From: Bacteroidaceae bacterium
GTDB lineage: Bacteria > Bacteroidota > Bacteroidia > Bacteroidales > Bacteroidaceae
Reading direction: 5' to 3'
DNA length: 40,294 bases
NCBI GenBank assembly: GCA_017617635.1
Contig: JAFZVW010000020.1
Span: 1 to 40,294, forward strand
Below the pieces are notes generated by a model. It did not search any database. It was not told the DNA's origin and saw nothing but the letters and a program-made list of their open reading frames with translations. The translations under genes were made by a program, and so were the position numbers. This document shows, one piece after another, positions 33,336 through 40,294 of this stretch; the first letter of the stretch is position 1; every line of letters starts with the position of its first letter.

Positions 33336-34853
33336 TCAATGCTCGGAATGCACTCCCTGCACATGGTCATATTCCTTGCTGATTTCCTGCCTGCGCTTTT
33401 CCTGACGGGCACGATCCTTGGCTTCAAGACGCTCCAGGCGCTTTTTCCTCTGTGCCTTTGTAAGCCAGAAACGCGGAATGAAATCCTTACGCTCAGTGAG
33501 CTTGTAGTGCATAATGAAGAAGAAACCGGAAATACAAATCCAGCAAACGATTTCCATCAGGTTGAATACCGTTACCAGATTCAACTGGAAAGAGAATGCC
33601 ACCCTGTAGATGAAAATCACGGTGCGCAACAGGCTGACGATTGCAGCCAATAGCGAGATACGTTGTATAGACATATAGATTATCTTGTTCAGATGATAGT
33701 AATACGCAATAAAGAATAATGTTACTGGGAACCACGTCGCGGTAATCAACAGGTTGTACATGTATATCCTGGACGAATTCTCGTTACCGTACAGCAGGAA
33801 ATACACAAGCCATCCAACAGCCATTGTCATCTTTACGATCAGCACGCCAAACACGATGAAGGACAATGTCTGCATCGGCAGGTTATAAGGCATCTGGAAC
33901 TCGTTCGTCGGGATGGTCCAGTCAAGCGACGTCAGGAAATTATTATTGACACTCTTGGTACTCTTGTAACCGTACTTCTTCAGTATGAACCGCGGAACCC
34001 ACGGCATACGGAAGCCCAGGAAGAAAAAGCTGCCGTTCCTCTGTGTCAGCCACTTTCCTTCATCATCAAACGTCGGGTATGCATCATATTGAAGGTGATG
34101 GTGATGATGTCCGCCGGACTCCGCATGACTTCGGGACACATGCCCGACATCAGACCTGTCCCTGATTCCCGGAATCCTTTTCCACCACGCCACATGTCCG
34201 TCGTGTCTCACCCTGTTCTGTTCCTCGCGTGTCGGTGCACGGGTTGCCTTTTTCTTCGGAAAGGCTATCTTCAGGAAATGTACTACATCCTCCCACGCAC
34301 CATGACCTACCTTATAATGCAGACTGCTTCCGCCACCTCCTGCCGAATGATGATGGTGGTGGTGATGATGGTCTTTGTTCTTTCTGAATGGAGCGGACAT
34401 CTTGCTCCAGGCCATGGAGAGCGGAGATATAATCCACAAATGCCAGTGCACCGCAAACCACGTACGGACTAACATCAAAAATGTCCATATACGCATCGGC
34501 AGGCCATTGGACCTGAACCTGAATCCGCTCCTACGACTCTCAATAGCCTTGACTACTCCGACCATCTGGCTACGCGTGATACCACGCTCCAGATGTGCAC
34601 GGTCATCTCCGCAAAGCCTGTAGGCGTGCGTCTTGCGTGTACGGGATATAATACGGTTGACAGTCAGGAAACCATCCCTGCGCCTGTAAAGCACCATCGT
34701 ACCGCGTTTCAGGTGCTTTCCCGGCAACGGCCCTATGATACAGATATCCTTGCGCGGATTGATTGTCGGACGCATACTGGAACTGGTAGGATAGAACCTG
34801 GCCTCACCGCAACGCTCTATCTCGTTCTGCAAAATAATCTCTTCCTGTGTCAT
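33336..34853 (-). CDS. Membrane protein with S24/S26 peptidase-like N-terminal domain and histidine-rich loop
   Basis: Residues 1-105 (505 aa in total) resemble S24/S26 signal-peptidase-like proteins: RFYPTSSSMRPTI gives the candidate Ser26, and LTVNRIIS plus LCGDD match the next family motifs. The general-base position (Lys, or His in ER-type enzymes) is Asn66, so catalytic activity is doubtful. A membrane span follows (about 122-145), then a long polar loop (about 150-275) with eight consecutive His (162-169) and five (249-253). Four more spans cover 327-448. The tail is basic and coiled-coil-like (KAQRKKRLERLEAKDRARQE). It overlaps the PqqD-like gene by 4 bp. Together the parts suggest a metal-binding membrane protein with a peptidase-like sensor or docking domain; no named family covers the whole. 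Confidence 0.7.
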   Translation of the reverse strand: MTQEEIILQNEIERCGEARFYPTSSSMRPTINPRKDICIIGPLPGKHLKRGTMVLYRRRDGFLTVNRIISRTRKTHAYRLCGDDRAHLERGITRSQMVGVVKAIESRRSGFRFRSNGLPMRIWTFLMLVRTWFAVHWHLWIISPLSMAWSKMSAPFRKNKDHHHHHHHHSAGGGGSSLHYKVGHGAWEDVVHFLKIAFPKKKATRAPTREEQNRVRHDGHVAWWKRIPGIRDRSDVGHVSRSHAESGGHHHHHLQYDAYPTFDDEGKWLTQRNGSFFFLGFRMPWVPRFILKKYGYKSTKSVNNNFLTSLDWTIPTNEFQMPYNLPMQTLSFIVFGVLIVKMTMAVGWLVYFLLYGNENSSRIYMYNLLITATWFPVTLFFIAYYYHLNKIIYMSIQRISLLAAIVSLLRTVIFIYRVAFSFQLNLVTVFNLMEIVCWICISGFFFIMHYKLTERKDFIPRFWLTKAQRKKRLERLEAKDRARQEKRRQEISKEYDHVQGVHSEH

Positions 34854-35113
34854 TCCAGTAAATCCTTTTCTTCCAACATCGAGACAATACCCTCAACAGC
34901 ATTGCGGATATCAGCCTCGTCTGCCTCGTATTCGTCCATCAGTCTCTTCACGGCATCGTCAACTGTCATGTCTTCCAGAAACATCTGCATAATCCCGGCA
35001 CCTGTATCGTTCAGCTGTATTACGCCGGGGAATGCCCTGGCATCATCACCTACCGTTATTGCCAGAGTGACCGTATGCAAAGGCTGGAACACAAAATTGT
35101 ATTTAAGTTTCAT
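34850..35113 (-). CDS. PqqD-like protein (RRE-type peptide chaperone)
   Basis: The 87-aa protein fits PqqD: a short beta-strand start (KYNFVFQPLHTVTLAITV), INLNDTGA-type motif (VIQLNDTGAGIMQMF) and a helical C-half with TVDDAVKRLMDEYEADEADI and VEGIVSMLEEKDLL. PqqD-type RiPP recognition elements hold leader peptides for modifying enzymes. Its ATGA overlap with the downstream S26-like/His-rich gene makes a two-gene unit. No radical SAM enzyme or precursor peptide is next to it, so the partner is unknown. A -7-like box (TATCTTTG, 35140-35133) lies 20 bp upstream of the ATG. Confidence 0.85.
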   Translation of the reverse strand: MKLKYNFVFQPLHTVTLAITVGDDARAFPGVIQLNDTGAGIMQMFLEDMTVDDAVKRLMDEYEADEADIRNAVEGIVSMLEEKDLLE

Positions 35114-35132
35114 CTATGCCTAAATTATGTTG

Positions 35133-35189
35133 CAAAGATACAAAATTAAATACATTATACATGAACATCTCGTTTTTTTTATATCTTTG
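35133..35189. promoter_or_regulatory. Divergent -7 boxes for the PqqD-like unit and the GH84 gene
   Basis: TATCTTTG occurs on both strands, at 35140-35133 (minus, toward the PqqD-like gene) and at 35182-35189 (plus, toward GH84). Neither has a clear TTTG 19-21 bp upstream. The 104-bp intergenic region is AT-rich and holds nothing else. Confidence 0.45.
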
Positions 35190-35217
35190 TCCCTACTAAA
35201 TATCACACATATATATA

Positions 35218-37443
35218 ATGAAAAAGTATTCCACCCTGTTCATTGCCGCAGCACTGGCAACCGTCCTGACATCGCAGACATGGGCGCAGACAGTCACAGT
35301 CTCACCCCTGCCACAAGAAATCACATGGGGCGAAAAGGCGTTTGACAACAATCAGCCAATCACCGTCAAGGGAGACAGGACGGCCGATGCAGATGCCGTA
35401 GCGATACTGAAGAAAGCCATCAATATATACGATACCAAGAAGTCGGCAAAGCCCCAAAAGGCAACACCTGTCAGTCTGGTAATCGGAGAAGCCGGGGATG
35501 CTGCCGTCAGCCGGTTTGCCAAAAAGATTCCGGCCCGGAAGGAAGGCTACTACCTGAAAATCACTCCACACGAAATAATTATAGCCGGACGCGATGCAAG
35601 CGGCACGTTCTACGGAGTCCAGACCTTGCTGCAGATTATGTCGCAGCCACAGGTCATGCAGTGCGAAATCAGCGACTATCCCAGTGTCGGCTGCCGCGGT
35701 GTCATCGAGGGCTTTTACGGTAACCCCTGGAGTCATGCCGACCGTCTGCGCCAGTTGGAGTTCTACGGGAAGAACAAGATGAACATCTATGTCTACGGTC
35801 CCAAGGACGACCCCTGGCACCGCGACCGCTGGCGTGAGCCCTATCCCGAAACACATAACGGCAAAATACGCGAACTTGTCGAGGCTGCGCATCGCAACAA
35901 GGTACAGTTTGTCTGGGCAATCCATCCCGGAGTGGACATCAAGTGGATAAAGGAAGACTCGGTCAATGTCGTAAAGAAACTGGAGAGCATGTATGACCTG
36001 GGCGTACGTACCTTTGCCGTGTTCTTTGACGACATCTGGGGCGAAGGCGCAAAAGGCGACAAGCAGGCAGGACTGCTGAACTACATAACCGACAACTTCG
36101 TGCGCAAGCACAAGGATGTGGAGCCGCTGATAATGTGTCCCACACAATACAACAAGGGCTGGAGCCATGGCGACTACCTCTCGACACTGGGAACCATGAT
36201 GTACCCCGAGGTCCGCATCATGTGGACAGGCAACAGCGTCGTCGACATGATCGGGGAGAATGACATGCAGTGGATCAACGGCCAGATCAGGCGCAAGGCA
36301 TTCATCTGGCTCAACTACCCCGTAAACGACTATTGCCAGAGCCGCCTTCTCATGGGCAAGACATACGGAAACGACCTCAACATCCACGACATGGTCAGCG
36401 GCTTCTGCTCAAACCCCATGGAATATGCCGAGGCAAGCAAGGTGAGCCTGTACAGCATTGCCGACTATACATGGAATATGCCCAAGTACGACTCCGTTTC
36501 ATCATGGGAACGTGCAATGACAGCACTTATGCCGACATGCACCGATGCTTTCCAGGCATTCTGCGAGAACAACGTCGACCTCGGCACTACCGGACACGGA
36601 CTGCGCCGCGAGGACGAGAGCCCTAACTTTACGGCGGCCAACATCGATGATATGGCTGACAGCTTCGAATATCTGGTATGGGCAGCCAACAACGTACTGG
36701 CCGACAGCATCAACCACCCCGAGATGCTCAACGAGATCGCACCCTGGGTCAACAGCATGCGCCTGCTGGGGCATCGCGGACAGCAGTATGTAAGCATGCT
36801 ATGTGCCCTGCACGCAGGCGACAGCGTGGCATTTATCGGTCACTACCGTGCGCAGGCCGAGCTTGAACGCAGGCAGAAAGCCATCGTCAGCCGCAATTAC
36901 CCCGGTTCCATCGTCAAGGCCAAGCCCGTAGTCAGCGGTGACGTCATCACCCCATGGCTTACGGAGCATATTGCCCAGACCGTCAAAGAATACAAGCAGA
37001 AACACAGCTACGGATTGGAGTATTTCCCCGTGCAGATTCTGGAAGACGGAGAATACTTCATCAAGGTCAACGGCGAATACCTTACAGACACGCAGGCCAA
37101 TGCCGACCGCACAGGCGACTGGCCCGTATTCCGTAAGGACCGCGACGTCATCAATCCCCAGCGCCAGCAGTGGGTTATCGAGCAGGACAGCAAGAACGGC
37201 CGCTACAGGATTACCAACAAGCAAGACGGCCGCTACATCAACGAACTTGGCAACTTCTGGCGCTCGAAGAACAACCCCTATTCTCCAGACTGGAACACCT
37301 ACAACCTGGCCAGGAAAGACGGCAAGTGGAGCATTCAGAACGACGGCAATGCAGGCCACGGTTTCTGGATGCGCGAGGGCGACCGCATCACCTCGGGCAG
37401 CAAGCAGCAGCAATTTGTATTCGAATTTGAGAAAATAAAGTAA
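35218..37443 (+). CDS. GH84 beta-N-acetylglucosaminidase (O-GlcNAcase-type), exported
   Basis: This exo-hexosaminidase removes terminal GlcNAc with substrate-assisted catalysis. The 741-aa protein has a signal peptide (ends QTWAQ, about residue 24), a GH20b-like N-terminal domain (about 25-155) and the GH84 barrel starting CRGVIEGFYGNPWSHADRLR, then NIYVYGPKDDPWHRDRW. The catalytic pair is Asp271-Asp272 (FAVFFDDIWGEG). A helical region and a C-terminal carbohydrate-binding-like part (about 620-741, with WVIEQDSKNGRYRITN) follow. It resembles the studied Bacteroides thetaiotaomicron GH84 in length and order. It is probably periplasmic and acts on host or dietary glycans. The C1 peptidase gene lies 10 bp downstream. 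Confidence 0.94.
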   Translation: MKKYSTLFIAAALATVLTSQTWAQTVTVSPLPQEITWGEKAFDNNQPITVKGDRTADADAVAILKKAINIYDTKKSAKPQKATPVSLVIGEAGDAAVSRFAKKIPARKEGYYLKITPHEIIIAGRDASGTFYGVQTLLQIMSQPQVMQCEISDYPSVGCRGVIEGFYGNPWSHADRLRQLEFYGKNKMNIYVYGPKDDPWHRDRWREPYPETHNGKIRELVEAAHRNKVQFVWAIHPGVDIKWIKEDSVNVVKKLESMYDLGVRTFAVFFDDIWGEGAKGDKQAGLLNYITDNFVRKHKDVEPLIMCPTQYNKGWSHGDYLSTLGTMMYPEVRIMWTGNSVVDMIGENDMQWINGQIRRKAFIWLNYPVNDYCQSRLLMGKTYGNDLNIHDMVSGFCSNPMEYAEASKVSLYSIADYTWNMPKYDSVSSWERAMTALMPTCTDAFQAFCENNVDLGTTGHGLRREDESPNFTAANIDDMADSFEYLVWAANNVLADSINHPEMLNEIAPWVNSMRLLGHRGQQYVSMLCALHAGDSVAFIGHYRAQAELERRQKAIVSRNYPGSIVKAKPVVSGDVITPWLTEHIAQTVKEYKQKHSYGLEYFPVQILEDGEYFIKVNGEYLTDTQANADRTGDWPVFRKDRDVINPQRQQWVIEQDSKNGRYRITNKQDGRYINELGNFWRSKNNPYSPDWNTYNLARKDGKWSIQNDGNAGHGFWMREGDRITSGSKQQQFVFEFEKIK

Positions 37444-37453
37444 CACTTACAAT

Positions 37454-38848
37454 ATGAAACACATCCTATCGACATTCTGTCTTTCGCTCTGTACAATATG
37501 TATGGCAGCCCAGACAAACATCACCCCCGAGGTCCTCAAGTCCTTCGAAAACCAGCCTGCATCGGCATCCGACCGTGCCATAAGCAATGCAATACAGAAC
37601 AATGCCCTGTCCGCCATGGCCAAGTTGAACAACAATCCGTCAGCCCAGGACACATACTTCAGCATAGACATACGCAACAAGGGCATCTGCGACCAGAAGA
37701 GCAGCGGCAGGTGCTGGCTGTTCACCGGTCTGAACGTCCTGCGCCACACAGCAGCCAAGAGGATGAATCACGACGGCCTCATGTTCTCGCAGGTACACCT
37801 GTTCTTCTACGACCAGCTGGAGAAATCCAACCTGTTCCTGCAGACCATCATTGACACACGCAAGCAGCCCCTGGACAGCCAGAAGGTACAGTGGCTCATG
37901 AAGAATGCCCTGAGTGACGGCGGCACATATACCGGCGTGGCAGACCTGGTAAGCAAATACGGCGTCGTGCCCAGCGACGTGAAGCCCGAGACATACGTCA
38001 GCAACGCCACCAGCGAGTTCAACACACATCTGGTACGCAAACTGCGCGAGATTGCAATCAACATACGCGAAAAGGCGGCAGCAGGTGCAAGCCAGAAGCA
38101 GCTGGAGCAGTACAAGACCGAGCAGATGAAGACCGTCTACCACATGCTCACCCTGGCCTACGGACAGCCCGTCAAGGAATTCACCTGGGCACCCCGTAAC
38201 GCCAATGGCAAATACAAGAGCGAACCGCGCAAATACACACCGCTGGAATTCTACCGGGAATGGTGTCAGGATGCCGGAAATCTGCAGACAGACTACATCA
38301 TGCTCATGAACGATCCCTCACGCGAATATAATAAGGTGTACGAGATTGACATGGACCGCCACATGTACGACGGGCACAACTGGCTGTACCTGAACCTGGA
38401 CATCCCCGACCTGGAGAAATGCGCAATAGCCTCGCTCCGCGACTCCGTCCAGATGTACTTCTCGTGCGATGTGGGCAAGTACCTGAACAAGACCAACGGC
38501 CTGCTCGATGCCAACAACTTCGACTACGAGTCCCTGCTGGGCACCAAGTTCGGCATGACCAAGAAGCAACGCATACAGACACTGGATTCAGGCTCAAGCC
38601 ACGCCATGACACTGATGGCAGTCGACCTGGACAGCGAGGGCAATGCGACAAAGTGGAAGGTCGAAAACACATGGGGTCCGTCCTACGGCCACAACGGCTA
38701 CCTGATCATGACCGAGGAGTGGTTCCGCGATTACATGTTCCGCGTTGTAGTGAACAGGAAATACATCCCACAGGACATTCTGAAGCTCACCACACAGAAG
38801 CCCGTCATGCTTCCTGCATGGGACCCGATGTTCTCCCCCGAAGACTAA
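37454..38848 (+). CDS. Exported C1-family aminopeptidase (bleomycin hydrolase type)
   Basis: The 464-aa papain-fold peptidase has a signal peptide (STFCLSLCTICMAAQ, cleavage about residue 19), unlike cytosolic PepC. The catalytic triad is Cys87 in SSGRCWLF, His383 in SGSSHAMTLMA and Asn405 in KVENTWGPSYG. The bleomycin-hydrolase family forms hexameric aminopeptidases. The cysteines near the signal peptide do not form a convincing lipobox, so it is likely soluble in the periplasm. It is encoded with the GH84 enzyme 10 bp upstream, which fits joint breakdown of glycoprotein: sugar removal, then peptide trimming. The stop lies 14 bp from that of convergent pflA. Confidence 0.9.
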   Translation: MKHILSTFCLSLCTICMAAQTNITPEVLKSFENQPASASDRAISNAIQNNALSAMAKLNNNPSAQDTYFSIDIRNKGICDQKSSGRCWLFTGLNVLRHTAAKRMNHDGLMFSQVHLFFYDQLEKSNLFLQTIIDTRKQPLDSQKVQWLMKNALSDGGTYTGVADLVSKYGVVPSDVKPETYVSNATSEFNTHLVRKLREIAINIREKAAAGASQKQLEQYKTEQMKTVYHMLTLAYGQPVKEFTWAPRNANGKYKSEPRKYTPLEFYREWCQDAGNLQTDYIMLMNDPSREYNKVYEIDMDRHMYDGHNWLYLNLDIPDLEKCAIASLRDSVQMYFSCDVGKYLNKTNGLLDANNFDYESLLGTKFGMTKKQRIQTLDSGSSHAMTLMAVDLDSEGNATKWKVENTWGPSYGHNGYLIMTEEWFRDYMFRVVVNRKYIPQDILKLTTQKPVMLPAWDPMFSPED

Positions 38849-38862
38849 AACGTCAGAACATA

Positions 38863-39591
38863 CTACCTGACAGGACACTTGAGCATGCTGCGGAACAATT
38901 CCACGGCATGCTTCTGTTTTTCCGGGGACAGAGGCGGGACATCCTTCAGCACATAGTCAATCCCCATCTTCTCGTACTTGAACTTGCCCAGGTCATGGTA
39001 AGGCAGGATCTCGACCTGCTCGATTACCGGATACCCCGACAGATACTCCGCCACAGCCTTCAGATGCACGTCGTCATCATTTATGCCCGGCGTCACCACA
39101 TGACGTATCCACACAGGCTTGCCTATTTCCTGCAGATACTGCATGAACCTGTGGTTGTTGGTACGCGCGACACCCGTCAGCCTCTTGTGCAGCTCGTCAT
39201 CCGTCGTCTTTATGTCCAGCAGGACCAGGTCCGTCTCCTCGAGCACAGCCTTGGCCGCATCGTTGAAAATCGCACCGCTCGTATCCAGTGCCGTCGGTAT
39301 GCCGTTCTCGTGACACAGCCTGAAGTACTCCCTGACAAATTCAGGCTGCACCAGCGGTTCGCCACCGGTACAGGTCACACCGCCCGACTGAATGAAACTG
39401 CGGTATTTCAGCGTCTCGGCCATAAGTTCCTCGGGCGTCCACTCCCACTGCACATTGCCGTGTATGTCCCACGTATCCGGATTGTGGCAGAACTGACAAC
39501 GCATGGGACAACCCTGCATGAAAGCAAGGAAACGTATACCCGGACCGTCAACTGTCCCGAAAGACTCTATCGAATGTATGCGACCTGTCAT
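38863..39591 (-). CDS. pflA: Pyruvate formate-lyase activating enzyme
   Basis: This radical SAM enzyme installs the glycyl radical in pyruvate formate-lyase. The 242-aa protein has the CxxxCxxC cluster at Cys28/32/35 (QGCPMRCQFCHNPDTW), preceded by IHSIESFGTVDGPGIRFLAF, a PflA hallmark, and CTGGEPLVQPEF. The length is normal. The partner pflB is not in the window. A -7-like box TATATTTG lies at 39624-39617, giving a leader of about 19 nt; no clear -33 is present. Confidence 0.93.
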   Translation of the reverse strand: MTGRIHSIESFGTVDGPGIRFLAFMQGCPMRCQFCHNPDTWDIHGNVQWEWTPEELMAETLKYRSFIQSGGVTCTGGEPLVQPEFVREYFRLCHENGIPTALDTSGAIFNDAAKAVLEETDLVLLDIKTTDDELHKRLTGVARTNNHRFMQYLQEIGKPVWIRHVVTPGINDDDVHLKAVAEYLSGYPVIEQVEILPYHDLGKFKYEKMGIDYVLKDVPPLSPEKQKHAVELFRSMLKCPVR

Positions 39592-39635
39592 AATCAGCTT
39601 TTTATGTTTTGCAGGGCAAATATAGCAATTTGTTT

Positions 39636-40214
39636 TTATATACGGCCCATCATGGACAGGAAATACTCATGAATGCGGCTGTCACCGTCCAGTTCAGGAT
39701 GAAAGGCCGTAACCAGCTGATTGCCCTGCCGCGCCGCCACGATATGTCCGTCTACGACCGACAGCACCTCCACCCCGTCGCCAGCGGATTCGATATAGGG
39801 AGCGCGGATGAAAGTCATCGGGACCTCCCCCACTCCCTTGAAGTCGCCGACTGTATTGAAACTGCCCAGCTGCCGACCGTAGGCGTTGCGCCTGACCCTG
39901 ATGTCCATTGTGCCCAGGTGCCCGCCATCCAGCATGATGAGTCCCGCACAGGTCCCCAGGACAGGCAGGCCACCCAGGATGGCTTCCCTAATGGGCCCCG
40001 ACAGACCCTCGTCCTTCATAATCCGCATCATGGCAGTGCTCTCGCCTCCGGGAATGACCAAGCCACGCAGCCCCCCTCCGTCTCCCCCGATGTGTAGTGC
40101 CTTGTTCCAATCCCCAAGGTTGCGGACAAGCACCGTCTCCACGCCAAGACCTTGCAGCATCTGCTCATGCTCAGCAAACGCCCCCTGCAATGCTAGGATA
40201 GCTATCTTCTCCAT
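39636..40214 (-). CDS. pdxT: Pyridoxal 5'-phosphate synthase glutaminase subunit
   Basis: PdxT splits glutamine and channels ammonia to PdxS for one-step PLP synthesis. The 192-aa class-I-type glutaminase has [12 protein letters not shown]-like opening ([17 protein letters not shown]), LVIPGGEST (the GGES loop, about 53-60), the nucleophile Cys89 in [11 protein letters not shown] and the C-terminal HPEL of the His/Glu dyad. pdxS is not in the window and is probably just beyond the right edge. The ATG lies inside the last unit of a heptanucleotide repeat (40212-40246). Confidence 0.94.
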   Translation of the reverse strand: MEKIAILALQGAFAEHEQMLQGLGVETVLVRNLGDWNKALHIGGDGGGLRGLVIPGGESTAMMRIMKDEGLSGPIREAILGGLPVLGTCAGLIMLDGGHLGTMDIRVRRNAYGRQLGSFNTVGDFKGVGEVPMTFIRAPYIESAGDGVEVLSVVDGHIVAARQGNQLVTAFHPELDGDSRIHEYFLSMMGRI

Positions 40215-40260
40215 TTTTCATTTTTCACTTTTCACTCTTCACTTTTCTCCCCCTCGGGGG
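40212..40260. repeat. Heptanucleotide repeat and GC hairpin before pdxT
   Basis: Five 7-bp units (CATTTTT, CATTTTT, CACTTTT, CACTCTT, CACTTTT; 40212-40246) run into the pdxT start codon, which is formed by the first unit on the plus strand. CTCCCCC / GGGGGAG (about 40247-40260) forms a short GC hairpin beside it, followed by TTAGAGGGGGG. The rest of the window (40261-40294) is GC-rich and shows no gene. Confidence 0.8.
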
Positions 40261-40294
40261 AGTTAGAGGGGGGCTTCACTTCCCCCGCTCTGCC

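Noticed and set aside
37454-37520. Lipoprotein signal on the C1 peptidase
   Set aside because: Cysteines occur in the leader (LSLCTIC), but the preceding residues do not fit a lipobox well; a signal peptidase I site is more plausible.
38419-39672. 417-aa frame over the C1 peptidase end and pflA
   Set aside because: Both overlapped genes have intact catalytic motifs; this frame is rich in Arg/His/Gln and joins two convergent genes.

Overview
The window looks like chromosomal DNA of a Bacteroidales bacterium, possibly Prevotellaceae. Four things support this. Several promoters match the Bacteroides-type consensus (TTTG, about 20 bp, TAnnTTTG). Shine-Dalgarno sequences are scarce. The families present are typical of the group (GH84 hexosaminidase, BspA/DUF285 and FISUMP secreted proteins, YfhO, PqqD/S26-type pairs). 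The gene run lpxK-PNP-thiL also fits. No database search was possible, so the genus is only a guess.

Layout. Positions 1-35 are the 5' end of a 16S rRNA gene on the minus strand. Its promoter lies back to back with that of a plus-strand housekeeping run (lpxK, purine nucleoside phosphorylase, thiL; 396-3352). From 12359 down to 3358 a tight minus-strand run carries two secreted surface proteins, a long-chain acyl-CoA ligase, prfB without a frameshift site, a CYTH phosphatase-like protein, two SNF-type sodium symporters and a membrane-anchored helix-hairpin-helix protein. A RelE/ParE-like toxin-antitoxin pair (12442-13031) has an operator-like palindrome over its promoter. Next is about 930 bp without genes (13032-13965), holding three unrelated short tandem repeats and a 19-bp inverted repeat, followed by a secreted protein (13966-15294).

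A surface-polysaccharide region runs from about 15389 to 28376. It begins with a small DNA-binding-like ORF diverging from a Cro/CI-type regulator. It then holds two acyltransferase-3 proteins, five glycosyltransferases, a Wzx-like flippase, a VanZ-like protein, and a minus-strand block of two IspD/TarI-type cytidylyltransferases, an NAD-dependent epimerase/reductase and a LicD-family transferase. That block has the parts expected for making a CDP-activated alditol (such as CDP-ribitol) and transferring its phosphate ester to a glycan, much like mammalian ISPD plus FKTN/FKRP. YfhO and typA follow in the same minus-strand run as the last glycosyltransferase.

The right end has rpsO with a good promoter and terminator, then an unusual two-gene unit: a PqqD-like protein and a membrane protein with a signal-peptidase-like N-terminal domain, histidine runs and several membrane spans. 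The rest is an exported GH84 hexosaminidase with an exported C1 (bleomycin-hydrolase-type) peptidase, then pflA and pdxT.

The least expected signals are: (1) the PqqD/S26-like/His-rich membrane pair, whose protease-like domain has Asn at the expected general-base position; (2) heptanucleotide tandem repeats that run exactly into the start codons of the ispD-like gene and pdxT; (3) the probable CDP-alditol/LicD module; and (4) several operator-like or inverted-repeat structures in the accessory part.
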